Assembly (NCBI GenBank): GCA_945902735.1
Contig: CAMDNF010000007.1
Span: 1-48,787 of the forward strand
Direction of reading: 5' to 3'
Length of the DNA stretch: 48,787 nt
Source: SHWC01 sp945902735
GTDB taxonomy: Bacteria > Pseudomonadota > Alphaproteobacteria > UBA828
Under the pieces are notes generated by a model that saw only the letters and a program-made list of their open reading frames with translations, was not told the DNA's origin and made no database searches. How positions within the stretch are numbered: position 1 is the first letter of the stretch; the number at the start of each line of letters is the position of its first letter. Of this stretch, positions 17,356 through 25,009 are shown one piece after another. The translations under genes and the position numbers were made by a program.

Positions 17356-18253
17356 ATCGGTGGCGCCGGCTCGGGCGCCGATCAATGGTTGGCTCGCAAT
17401 CGATAAGCCGCTTGGGCTGAGTTCGGCCAAGGTCGTGGCGATCGTGAAACGGCTGACCGGGGCCGCGCGGGTCGGGCACGCGGGTACGCTCGATCCGCTG
17501 GCAAGTGGCATTCTGCCGATCGCGCTCGGCGAGGCGACCAAAACCGTTCAATTCGCCATGGGCGGGCGGAAGACCTATAGGTTTTCGCTCCGCTTTGGCG
17601 AAGCGCGGGCGACTGACGATGCCGAAGGCGAGGTCGTCGCGACTAGCGCGGTACGCCCGAACGCGGCCATGATCGAGGCCGCGCTGCCTGGTTTTGTGGG
17701 CGATATCCTGCAAACCCCACCAGCCTTTTCGGCGCTCCAGGTCGGCGGTAAGCGGGCCTATAAGGCCGCCCGCGAGGGCAAGCCGCTCGATTTGGCGCCA
17801 AGGCGTGCGTTGATTCATCAGCTTAAATTGCTCAGCGCCACGGCCGATGAGGCCGAGCTTGAGGTTAGTTGCGGCAAGGGGGTCTATGTTCGGGCGCTGG
17901 CGCGTGATTTGGCCGAAGCGCTGGGCACGGTCGGTTATGTCGCAAGGCTCAGGCGAACCGCGGTCGGCCCGTTCGGCGAGGCCGAGGCGATTTCGCTGGA
18001 AAGCCTGGAAACCCTCGGGCATAGTGCGGCACTCGTTCGCCACTTGTTTCCTGTCGACATCGTGCTGGCCGACATCCCGGCTCTGATTTTGACAGCTGAC
18101 GAGGCGGCCCGCCTCAAGCACGGACAAGCCATCGGAGCGGCGCCTGTCGCCGGTTCCGAGCGTTTGGTCCAGGCTCGGTGCGAAGATCGGCTGATTGCGA
18201 TCGCCGAACTCGTTGCCGGGCAGCTTAGGCCGGTCCGCGTGTTCAACCTCTGA
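17348..18253 (+). CDS. truB: tRNA pseudouridine(55) synthase TruB
   Basis: A 301-aa pseudouridine synthase that acts on U55 of the tRNA T-loop. The catalytic motif is RVGHAGTLDPLASG with D49; GWLAIDKPLGLSS, TYRFSLRFGEARATDDAEG and GVYVRALARDLAEALG are further family blocks. The C-terminal region is a PUA-like extension. The start ATG 17348 overlaps the end of rbfA; open frame upstream of it lies inside rbfA. rpsO follows 14 nt downstream and probably shares the transcript. Confidence 0.96.
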   Translation: MIESVAPARAPINGWLAIDKPLGLSSAKVVAIVKRLTGAARVGHAGTLDPLASGILPIALGEATKTVQFAMGGRKTYRFSLRFGEARATDDAEGEVVATSAVRPNAAMIEAALPGFVGDILQTPPAFSALQVGGKRAYKAAREGKPLDLAPRRALIHQLKLLSATADEAELEVSCGKGVYVRALARDLAEALGTVGYVARLRRTAVGPFGEAEAISLESLETLGHSAALVRHLFPVDIVLADIPALILTADEAARLKHGQAIGAAPVAGSERLVQARCEDRLIAIAELVAGQLRPVRVFNL

Positions 18254-18267
18254 GAATGGAGACCCAG

Positions 18268-18537
18268 ATGTCGATTTCGCTGGAACGCAAATCCGGCCTT
18301 ATTTCCGATTACGGTCGCAAGAAGGGCGATACCGGTTCGCCCGAGGTTCAAGTGGCGCTTTTGACCGAGCGCATCAACAACCTCTCCGAGCATTTCAAGG
18401 GCCATCAAAAGGACGTCCACTCGCGGCGCGGCCTGCTCATGATGGTGAGCCGCCGCCGGCGCCTGTTGGATTATCTTCGGCGCACCGACGCCTCAGGTTA
18501 TAGCGAGTTGATTCAGCGCCTGGGGCTCAGAAAATAG
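18268..18537 (+). CDS. rpsO: 30S ribosomal protein S15
   Basis: An 89-aa S15, exactly the usual length. It has GDTGSPEVQVALLTERINNLSEHF and the H-x-x-D-x-H-S-R-R-G-L segment that contacts helix 22 of 16S rRNA. The true start is ATG 18268, placed 5 nt after GGAGA (18258-18262); the ATG at 18256 would overlap the ribosome site and add four residues. The truB-rpsO-pnp order is widely conserved, and E. coli S15 represses its own translation; no such pseudoknot was identified here. Confidence 0.97.
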   Translation: MSISLERKSGLISDYGRKKGDTGSPEVQVALLTERINNLSEHFKGHQKDVHSRRGLLMMVSRRRRLLDYLRRTDASGYSELIQRLGLRK

Positions 18538-18551
18538 CGATGATCATCTCT

Positions 18552-18592
18552 GCTGGCTTTAGGCACATTCGCCTGATGAGTGTGCCGCCAGC
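18552..18592 (+). promoter_or_regulatory. two-part stem-loop in rpsO-pnp intergenic region
   Basis: GCTGGC (18552-18557) pairs with GCCAGC (18587-18592), and nested inside it GGCACA (18562-18567) pairs with TGTGCC (18581-18586), with only a 4-nt bulge on the left. A second stem GGGCGCG/CGCGTCC (18670-18676 with 18688-18694, one G-U) lies closer to pnp. In E. coli the same intergenic region carries an RNase III-cleaved hairpin used for PNPase autoregulation. The position and strength here suggest an equivalent element; there is no U-tract, so it is not a classic terminator. Confidence 0.55.
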
Positions 18593-18746
18593 TCACAAGC
18601 ATCATGATTGGCGGACCGGCACCAAGGCCGGCGCATCATCTGGCTTTGCCTTGTTTGTTGAAGTGGATAGGGCGCGGGCATAGGGCTCGCGTCCGCTGGA
18701 GGCATTGGCATTGGGCCATCGTCTCCATAGGTGGAAGGACGAAAGA

Positions 18747-20888
18747 ATGTTCAAGATTACGCGCAAAGAAATTCAGTGGGGCGGGCGGCGGCTCGTCATC
18801 GAGACGGGGCGCATGGCGCGCCAGGCCGACGCCGCGGTGCTGGTCACCTATGGCGAGACCATCGTGTTGTGCACGGCGGTTGGCGCACGGGCCGCGAAGC
18901 CGGGTGTCGATTTCTTTCCGCTGACTGTCAATTATCAGGAAAAAGCATTCGCCGCCGGTAAAATTCCGGGCGGCTTTTTCAAGCGTGAAGGCCGGCCGAA
19001 TGAAAAAGAGACGCTGACCTCGCGCCTGATCGATCGGCCGATCCGGCCGCTCTTCGTGCACGGTTTTCATAATGAGACGCAAGTCATCTGCACCGTGCTC
19101 TCGCATGACCTGGAGAACGATCCCGATATCGTCTCGCTGGTTGGCGCGTCGGCCGCGTTGACGCTTTCAGGTCTGCCGTTCCTTGGGCCGGTCGCGGGTT
19201 GCCGCGTCGGTTATATCGACGGCAAATACGTGCTCAACCCGACGATCCAGCAACTGCCTGAATCGAAACTCGACCTTATCGTCGCGGGCACAATTGATGG
19301 CGTGCTGATGGTCGAATCCGAAGCGAAGGAGCTGACCGAGGAAGTCATGCTCGGCGCGGTGAGTTTCGGTCACAAGGCGTCGCGCCCGGTGATCGATATG
19401 ATCATCGAGATGGCCGAGACCTGCGCGAAGGAACCCTGGCCGGTGCCGGAGGAGAGTGCGGCCTTCAAGGCGCTCGACGTGCGTGTGCGCGCGGCCGCCG
19501 AAGCGGGCCTGCGCGCGGCTTATGCGACCACGGGCAAACAGGATCGCGTCGGCAAGCTTGATGCCGTGAAAAGCAGTGTGATGTCGACCATCGGCGCGGA
19601 AGAGGGCGTCGATAAAGTCGCGCTCGGCGGCATGCTGAAACATCTGGAGAAAGACATCGTGCGGAGCCAGGTGCTCAGCACGGGTCAGCGTATCGACGGA
19701 CGCACAACCAAGGATGTCCGCGCCATCGATTGTCAGGCCGGCGTCTTACCGCGCGCCCATGGTTCGGCGCTCTTCACGCGGGGTGAAACCCAGGCGCTCG
19801 TCGTGGCGACGCTCGGCACCGGGCAAGATGAGCAGATCATGGATATGCTCGACGGCGAATATCGCGAGCATTTCATGCTGCATTATAATTTCCCTCCCTA
19901 CGCCACCGGCGAGGCGAGCTTCATGCGCTCGCCAGGCCGTCGTGAAATCGGCCATGGCAAGCTCGCGTGGCGCTCGGTGCGCCCGCTTCTGCCGGCGAAG
20001 GAAGATTTCCCCTATACCATCCGCATTGTTTCGGAGATTACCGAATCGAACGGTTCCTCCTCGATGGCCAGCGTATGCGGCGCCTCGATGGCCCTGATGG
20101 ATGCCGGCGTTCCCTTGAAAAACCCGGTGGCGGGCATCGCCATGGGCTTGATCAAGGAAGATCGCGGTTTTGCCGTGCTCTCCGACATTTTGGGCGATGA
20201 GGACCATCTCGGCGATATGGACTTCAAGGTCGCCGGTACCGAGACCGGCATCACGGCGCTTCAGATGGATATCAAGATCACCTCGATCACCGAGGAGATC
20301 ATGACCGTCGCGCTCGGCCAAGCGCGCGAAGGCCGTCTGCATATTTTACGCGAGATGGGCAAGGCGATTGTCCAGGCGCGCGATTCGGTGAGCCAAAACG
20401 CGCCGCGTATCACGATCATCCATATTCCGAAGGATCGTATTCGCGAGATCATCGGTACGGGCGGCAAGGTGATTCGCGAAATTTGCGAAACGACCGGCAC
20501 CAAGATCGATATCGAAGACGATGGCACGATCAAGATCGCCGCGGTTGAAGCCGCGGCGGGCGAGGCGGCGGTAAAGCGCATTCGCGACATCATCGCCGAA
20601 CCCGAATTGGGCGTGATCTACACCGGCAAGGTCGTGAAGGTGGTCGATTTCGGCGCCTTCGTGAACTTCATCGGCAATCGCGATGGCTTGGTCCATATCT
20701 CCGAATTGTCGAGCGCGCGCGTCAAAGCGGTCGGCGATGTCGTCAAGGAAGGTGATGCGGTCAAAGTCAAGGTTTTGGCGATCGATGATCGCGGCAAGGT
20801 CAAATTGAGCATGAAGGTGGTCGATCAAGCGACGGGGGCGGACCTCAGCCAGCAGCAGGGTTCGGAGCCGCAACAGGCCGCCAATTGA
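18747..20888 (+). CDS. pnp: polyribonucleotide nucleotidyltransferase (PNPase)
   Basis: A 713-aa phosphorolytic 3'-5' exoribonuclease and degradosome component. Two RNase PH domains (about 1-230 and 320-545) flank an alpha-helical linker. The C-terminal KH domain has IIGTGGKVIREICETTG and the S1 domain has GVIYTGKVVKVVDFGAFVNFIGNRDGLVHISELS. Catalytic-core elements such as FFPLTVNYQEKAFAAGKIPGGF and MDIKITSITEEIMTVALGQAREGR are intact. I chose ATG 18747 after GGAAGGA because MFKITRKEIQWGGRRL matches the normal family start; open frame upstream lies in the structured leader. Confidence 0.97.
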   Translation: MFKITRKEIQWGGRRLVIETGRMARQADAAVLVTYGETIVLCTAVGARAAKPGVDFFPLTVNYQEKAFAAGKIPGGFFKREGRPNEKETLTSRLIDRPIRPLFVHGFHNETQVICTVLSHDLENDPDIVSLVGASAALTLSGLPFLGPVAGCRVGYIDGKYVLNPTIQQLPESKLDLIVAGTIDGVLMVESEAKELTEEVMLGAVSFGHKASRPVIDMIIEMAETCAKEPWPVPEESAAFKALDVRVRAAAEAGLRAAYATTGKQDRVGKLDAVKSSVMSTIGAEEGVDKVALGGMLKHLEKDIVRSQVLSTGQRIDGRTTKDVRAIDCQAGVLPRAHGSALFTRGETQALVVATLGTGQDEQIMDMLDGEYREHFMLHYNFPPYATGEASFMRSPGRREIGHGKLAWRSVRPLLPAKEDFPYTIRIVSEITESNGSSSMASVCGASMALMDAGVPLKNPVAGIAMGLIKEDRGFAVLSDILGDEDHLGDMDFKVAGTETGITALQMDIKITSITEEIMTVALGQAREGRLHILREMGKAIVQARDSVSQNAPRITIIHIPKDRIREIIGTGGKVIREICETTGTKIDIEDDGTIKIAAVEAAAGEAAVKRIRDIIAEPELGVIYTGKVVKVVDFGAFVNFIGNRDGLVHISELSSARVKAVGDVVKEGDAVKVKVLAIDDRGKVKLSMKVVDQATGADLSQQQGSEPQQAAN

Positions 20889-20902
20889 GCTTGAAACCGG
20901 GG

Positions 20903-20924
20903 CGGGGGCCCGCCTGGGCCCCCG
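20903..20924 (+). terminator. GC-rich hairpin after pnp, possible terminator
   Basis: CGGGGGCCC (20903-20911) pairs perfectly with GGGCCCCCG (20916-20924) over a 4-nt loop, 15 nt after the pnp stop. No run of T follows, so intrinsic termination is uncertain; it may instead protect the 3' end of the operon transcript. Confidence 0.45.
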
Positions 20925-20979
20925 ACTTCCCGATTTCGGCGTGGAGCGCGTGGCGTTAGACGGGCAAAAGCCGTTTGAA

Positions 20980-21006
20980 TTTTACCTCAGGGCTTCCTAG
21001 GTAAAA
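20980..21006. promoter_or_regulatory. inverted repeat before flavoprotein gene, possible operator
   Basis: TTTTACCT (20980-20987) and AGGTAAAA (20999-21006) form a perfect 8-bp inverted repeat with an 11-nt spacer, 34 nt before the start of the nitronate monooxygenase-like gene. The AT-rich arms stand out from the GC-rich surroundings. It could be a regulator binding site or an RNA stem at the 5' end of the transcript. Confidence 0.4.
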
Positions 21007-21040
21007 CCTTGAAGGCCGGCTGCCCGGCTTGGAGGGGTAG

Positions 21041-22438
21041 TTGAAGGCACTTAAATCGATGGTCATTTCGGGCCGCGAAGTGCTGCCGCTGGTGGAAGGC
21101 GGCAAGGGCATCGCCGTCTCGACCGGCATGAGTTCTGGCTATTGGGCCGCAGCCGGTGGCGTTGGCACCTTCTCGGGCGTCAATGCCGATTCCTACGATG
21201 CTTCGGGGCGCATCATTCCCCAAATCTATCGTGGTCGCACGCGCGTCGAGCGCCATGAAGAATTAATCGACTACGCCATCGAAGGCGGTGTCACGCAGGC
21301 CAAGATCGCGCACGACATGTCGGGCGGCGAAGGCCGCATCCACATGAACGTGTTGTGGGAGATGGCGAGTTGCGAGCGCGTGCTGCAGGGTGTGCTTGAG
21401 CGCACACGCGGCATTATTCACGGCGTTACGTGCGGGGCCGGCATGCCCTATCGCTTGGGCGAGATCGCGGCGCGTTATGGCGTTTATTACTATCCGATCG
21501 TTTCGTCATCGCGCGCGTTACGTGCGCTGTGGAAGCGTGCCTATCACCGGGCGTCGGAATTTCTCGGCGGCGTGGTCTATGAAGATCCCTGGCGTGCGGG
21601 CGGCCACAATGGCCTCTCCAATGTCGAGGATCCCGAGAAGCCCGAAACGCCTTTTCCGCGCGTGCTCGAGCTGCGCAACCAAATGCGCGAATACGGGCTC
21701 GGGCAGGTGCCGATCATCATGGCCGGTGGCGTTTGGTATTTGCGCGAGTGGGAAGATTGGATCGATAACCCTGAACTAGGCCCCATCGCCTTCCAACTTG
21801 GCACGCGCCCGCTATTGACGCGCGAGAGCCCGATTTCGGAAGCGTGGAAGCGCATTCTGCTCACGCTCAAAGAAGGCGATGTGCGGCTCAATCGGTTCAG
21901 CCCGACCGGGTTCTATTCGTCGGCCGTGCGCAACCGTTTCATCAATGAACTCCAGGAGCGCGAAGAGCGCCAGGTCGTTTATACCGAAGAACTCATTGGC
22001 GACCATTGCATCGCCTTCACCGGCGGGCCGCGCGGGCGGGTCTATTATCTCACCGCCGGCGATGCCACGCGCGCTCAGGAATGGGTGAAGCAGGGTTTCC
22101 ATATGCCGATGAAGACACCGGATTCGACGCTGGTTTTCGTGACCGCTACCAAAGCGCGCGAGATCAGGGACGATCAGGCCGCTTGCATGGGGTGTCTAAG
22201 CCAGTGCCGGTTCAGCAATTGGGCCACCAATGCGACCCACTCGACCGGAAAAAAAGCCGATCCGCGCAGTTATTGCATTCAAAAAACGCTGCAAACCATC
22301 ATCCATTCCGATGATACCGAGCAGCAGCTGATGTTTGCCGGTCATGGTGCCTATCGGTTCGCGTCGGACCCGTTCTATAGCAACGGGTTCATCCCCACCG
22401 TGAAGCAGCTTGTCGACCGTTTGTTGACCGGAGATTGA
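21041..22438 (+). CDS. nitronate monooxygenase-family FMN oxidoreductase
   Basis: A 465-aa TIM-barrel flavoprotein of the nitronate monooxygenase / 2-nitropropane dioxygenase superfamily. Recognisable parts are REVLPLVEGGKGIAVSTGMSSGYWAAAGGVGTFSG at the N-terminus, MAGGVWYLREWEDW and the phosphate-binding region FQLGTRPLLTRES. It is longer than classic NMO enzymes. Near the C-terminus it has C382, C385 and C389 (C-x2-C-x3-C) and C412, which could bind a metal or Fe-S centre, so the substrate may not be a nitronate. The start is TTG 21041 after GGAGGGG (21031-21037); ATG 21059 is less well placed. It lies just upstream of the irr-rubrerythrin module, with its own palindrome. Confidence 0.82.
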   Translation: MKALKSMVISGREVLPLVEGGKGIAVSTGMSSGYWAAAGGVGTFSGVNADSYDASGRIIPQIYRGRTRVERHEELIDYAIEGGVTQAKIAHDMSGGEGRIHMNVLWEMASCERVLQGVLERTRGIIHGVTCGAGMPYRLGEIAARYGVYYYPIVSSSRALRALWKRAYHRASEFLGGVVYEDPWRAGGHNGLSNVEDPEKPETPFPRVLELRNQMREYGLGQVPIIMAGGVWYLREWEDWIDNPELGPIAFQLGTRPLLTRESPISEAWKRILLTLKEGDVRLNRFSPTGFYSSAVRNRFINELQEREERQVVYTEELIGDHCIAFTGGPRGRVYYLTAGDATRAQEWVKQGFHMPMKTPDSTLVFVTATKAREIRDDQAACMGCLSQCRFSNWATNATHSTGKKADPRSYCIQKTLQTIIHSDDTEQQLMFAGHGAYRFASDPFYSNGFIPTVKQLVDRLLTGD

Positions 22439-22457
22439 ACGGTCGCGGCCGGCTCTC

Positions 22458-22474
22458 TTGAGAATCATTCTAAA
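22458..22474. promoter_or_regulatory. Irr (ICE-type) box before irr
   Basis: TTGAGAATCATTCTAAA is a near-perfect palindrome (arms 22458-22464 and 22468-22474, 3-nt centre) matching the ICE pattern TTTAGAA-N3-TTCTAAA, as I recall it, at all but one position. A possible promoter TTGAGA (22458-22463) with TAGACC (22481-22486) at 17 nt would place the box on the -35 element, fitting autorepression of irr. Confidence 0.65.
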
Positions 22475-22536
22475 ATAGGTTAGACCCTGGCCTTCTGGGT
22501 GATGCGAGACCTCCGCCCAGTTTGAGGGTCATGACG

Positions 22537-22965
22537 ATGGCGGCGTCGAGCGATAAAATCATCCGTGATGTGACGGCTCGGCTGCGTGCGGCCGGCATGC
22601 GGCCGACGCGCCAACGGATCGCGCTCGCACGCGCGTTGTTCGCCAAAGGCGATCGGCATATCACGGCCGAACAGCTCCACGCCGAAGCGCAAGACCAACA
22701 TGTTGGGATCTCGCTCGCGACGGTCTACAACACCCTGCATCAATTCACGCGCGCGGGGCTGTTGCGCGAGCTTGCGATCGGTTCCGGCCGGTCCTATTTC
22801 GATACGAACCTCAGCCATCATCACCATTTTTTCTATGAAGGTTCGGGTCAGCTCGTTGACGTGGCGGGCGACCTCGTCAAAGTGTCGACGGTGCCCGCGC
22901 CGCCGAAGGGGACGCGCGTCGCGGGTATCGATGTGGTCATTCGCATCACCGAGCGGAACCGCTGA
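22537..22965 (+). CDS. irr: Irr-like iron response regulator (Fur superfamily)
   Basis: A 142-aa Fur-fold regulator of the Irr type, which in alphaproteobacteria senses iron through haem and controls haem and iron genes. The winged helix (about residues 10-75) includes MRPTRQRIALARALF and ISLATVYNTLHQFTRAGLLREL. The Irr hallmark GRSYFDTNLSHHHHFFYEG carries the His cluster near residues 90-93. The N-terminal haem regulatory GCP motif of Bradyrhizobium Irr is absent, as in many other Irr proteins. ATG 22537 lies 8 nt after GAGGG (22524-22528); ATG 22531 is an alternative. An ICE-type palindrome precedes the gene and another precedes the next gene. Confidence 0.88.
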   Translation: MAASSDKIIRDVTARLRAAGMRPTRQRIALARALFAKGDRHITAEQLHAEAQDQHVGISLATVYNTLHQFTRAGLLRELAIGSGRSYFDTNLSHHHHFFYEGSGQLVDVAGDLVKVSTVPAPPKGTRVAGIDVVIRITERNR

Positions 22966-22992
22966 GCCTTGACGCACCGCGCGGCTCAAAAT

Positions 22993-23016
22993 TTTCTAGA
23001 TTAGAAACATTCTAAA
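22993..23016. promoter_or_regulatory. overlapping Irr (ICE-type) operator before rubrerythrin
   Basis: TTAGAA (23001-23006), a 3-nt centre and TTCTAA (23010-23015) form a perfect ICE-type palindrome. To its left TTTCTA (22993-22998) and TAGAAA (23002-23007) form a second inverted repeat sharing the middle arm, giving three alternating half-sites. The right arm ends 3-4 nt before the -35 box of the rubrerythrin promoter. Confidence 0.7.
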
Positions 23017-23019
23017 ATA

Positions 23020-23048
23020 TTGACATCGGCCTCGCAGCTTTGCATATA
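23020..23048 (+). promoter_or_regulatory. rubrerythrin promoter
   Basis: A consensus TTGACA at 23020-23025 and CATATA at 23043-23048 have the ideal 17-nt spacer. The Irr-type operator lies immediately upstream. The leader would be about 65 nt, with an AGGGAGAAA ribosome site before the ATG at 23120. Confidence 0.65.
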
Positions 23049-23119
23049 GAGGAGGTCGGTATGTCCGCCATGCGACGCCCGACCCACCACGGTGTATCAA
23101 TGTTCAGGGAGAAACGCCC

Positions 23120-23539
23120 ATGCCGTCACTCAAGGGAACCAAGACCGAGAAGAATTTGAAAGACGCCTTCGCCGGCGAGTCGCAAGCGAATCGGCGCTAC
23201 CTCTATTTCGCTCGTAAGGCCGATGTCGAAGGCTATAACGACGTCGCCGCCGTGTTCCGCTCGACCGCCGAGGGCGAGACCGGCCATGCGCACGGCCATC
23301 TCGATTTCCTGGTCGAAACCGGCGATCCGGCAACCGGCAAGCCGATCGGCCCGACGCATCAAAACCTGGCAGCCTCAATCGCCGGCGAGACCCATGAATA
23401 CACGGACATGTATCCCGGCATGGCCCGCGCCGCGCGCCAAGAAGGCTTCGATGAGATCGCCGACTGGTTCGAGACGCTCGCCAAGGCCGAGAAGTCTCAT
23501 GCCGGCCGCTTCCAGAAGTCGCTCGACACGCTCGGATAG
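23120..23539 (+). CDS. rbr: rubrerythrin (diiron domain only)
   Basis: A 139-aa erythrin-type four-helix protein likely to reduce hydrogen peroxide at a diiron site. Metal-ligand motifs are visible: an early Glu in AFAGESQANRRY, EGETGHAHGH in helix 2, AGETHEYTDMYPG in helix 3 and AEKSHAGRF in helix 4. It lacks the C-terminal rubredoxin domain of classical rubrerythrins, so it needs an external electron donor. The Fe-S oxidoreductase encoded next is an obvious candidate. Expression is probably iron/haem-controlled through the Irr-type operator upstream. A strong terminator follows the gene, so it may be made in excess over the downstream proteins. Confidence 0.93.
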   Translation: MPSLKGTKTEKNLKDAFAGESQANRRYLYFARKADVEGYNDVAAVFRSTAEGETGHAHGHLDFLVETGDPATGKPIGPTHQNLAASIAGETHEYTDMYPGMARAARQEGFDEIADWFETLAKAEKSHAGRFQKSLDTLG

Positions 23540-23550
23540 GCCCTCACGGC

Positions 23551-23603
23551 GCGGGGTGGGCGCGTCTCACCGAGCGGTGAGCGGCCCGCCCCGCCCGCCT
23601 TTT
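23551..23603 (+). terminator. long hairpin between rubrerythrin and Fe-S gene
   Basis: GCGGGGTGGGC (23551-23561) pairs with GCCCGCCCCGC (23584-23594) with one G-U, and inside it CTCACC (23566-23571) pairs with GGTGAG (23576-23581) over a GAGC loop. TTTT follows at 23600-23603. It looks like a partial intrinsic terminator or attenuator that sets the ratio of rubrerythrin to the downstream genes. Confidence 0.65.
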
Positions 23604-23653
23604 GATGCTCTCCAAAAACCGGCACGGATTGGCTTCAATCCGAGAGGATCGAC

Positions 23654-25009
23654 ATGGGCGATAAGGCTTCGGCACGTCACATCATCGATTGGCAAAATCC
23701 CGATTTCTTCGATGCCAAGAAACTCGACGATGAAATGCGCCGGGTCTTCGATGTGTGCCATGGTTGCCGCGCGTGCAATCGACTGTGCGATTCCTTTCCG
23801 CGCCTATTCGAGCTGATCGACAATTCGTCCGATGAAACGCTCGAACCGGTGCCGTCGAGCGCATTCAAGAAGGTCGTCGATGCCTGCACGCTGTGCGACA
23901 TGTGCTATATGTCGACGTGCCCCTACACGCCGCCGCATGAATGGGCGATCGACTTTCCGCACCTCATGCTGCGCTATCGTGCGGTCGAACACAAAGCGGG
24001 CGGCGCGCCGACCAAGGCCAGCGCACGCCTGACCGAGACCGACACCAACGGAAAAATCGCTCAAATTCTGGCGCCCGTGATGAATTGGGCGTCCGACCGC
24101 CGCAATGGTCTGACCCGCCCGGCGCTTGAGAAATTAGGCGGCGTTCATCGCGATGCGCCGCTGCCGCGCTATAAGACGCCGACACTGGTCAAGCGCGCGA
24201 AGAAATTGAAACCCACGATCAATGACCAGGCCACGGCGAAGGGGCGCAAGGCGGTCATCTTCGCGACCTGCTTCGCCAATTATAACCGGCCCGAGATCGG
24301 TGAAGCCGCGCTTGCCGTGCTGGCCAAGAACGGCATCGCCGCCGAGGTGGTCTATCCGCAATGTTGCGGCATGCCGCATCTCGAGCAGGGCGATCTCGCG
24401 CGCGTGGCGGAAAGCGCGCGCAGCGTGAGCCAGGCGCTCGCGCCCTATGTCGATAAGGGCTATGACGTGGTCACGCTGGTGCCGTCGTGCGCGCTCATGT
24501 TGAAAAGCGAATGGCCGCTTTTGCTGCCCCATGATCCGGCGGTGAAGGCGCTCGCCACGCGCACCTTCGACATGCCGGAATATGTCATCGACATCGCGCG
24601 AAAAGAAAAACTCGCCGAGGGATTGAAGCCGCTTGAGGGCGGCATCACGCTTCATCTCGCGTGCCATGCGCGCGCGCAGAATATCGGGCGTAAGGCGGCG
24701 GACATGCTGCAACTCATTCCTGAGATTAAACTCGATGTGATCGAGCGCTGTTCGGGCCATGGCGGCTCGCTCGGCATCGCGGCCGATTTTCATGAGACTG
24801 CGTTGAAGGTTGGCCGCCCCGTGGCGCGCGCGGCGCTCGAAAAGGCGAACCGCTTCGTGGCCTCGGAGTGCCCGCTCGCGGCGACGCACATTGTGAATGG
24901 CATGGAGAAACTCGCCGGGGCGAACACGCCGGATCAAGGCCTGCCGGCCGATCGCCGCGCCTTTCATCCGATCGAATTGTTCGCCAAGGCCTATGGGCTG
25001 ATTCCATGA
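23654..25009 (+). CDS. Fe-S oxidoreductase with two 4Fe-4S and two CCG domains
   Basis: A 451-aa protein of the HdrD/GlpC/LutA-like family. Two 4Fe-4S binding sets lie near the N-terminus: C35, C38, C41, C45 and C78, C81, C84, C89. The rest holds two cysteine-rich CCG-type domains: YPQCCGMPHLEQGD with PSCALM, and HLACHARAQNIG with ERCSGHGGSLG, where the second has CSG in place of CCG. Such proteins pass electrons between a flavin or quinone system and a disulfide or diiron partner. With rubrerythrin upstream and a DUF3501 gene overlapping its stop, I infer it feeds electrons to rubrerythrin. It has no membrane segment. GAGAGG precedes ATG 23654. Confidence 0.88.
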   Translation: MGDKASARHIIDWQNPDFFDAKKLDDEMRRVFDVCHGCRACNRLCDSFPRLFELIDNSSDETLEPVPSSAFKKVVDACTLCDMCYMSTCPYTPPHEWAIDFPHLMLRYRAVEHKAGGAPTKASARLTETDTNGKIAQILAPVMNWASDRRNGLTRPALEKLGGVHRDAPLPRYKTPTLVKRAKKLKPTINDQATAKGRKAVIFATCFANYNRPEIGEAALAVLAKNGIAAEVVYPQCCGMPHLEQGDLARVAESARSVSQALAPYVDKGYDVVTLVPSCALMLKSEWPLLLPHDPAVKALATRTFDMPEYVIDIARKEKLAEGLKPLEGGITLHLACHARAQNIGRKAADMLQLIPEIKLDVIERCSGHGGSLGIAADFHETALKVGRPVARAALEKANRFVASECPLAATHIVNGMEKLAGANTPDQGLPADRRAFHPIELFAKAYGLIP

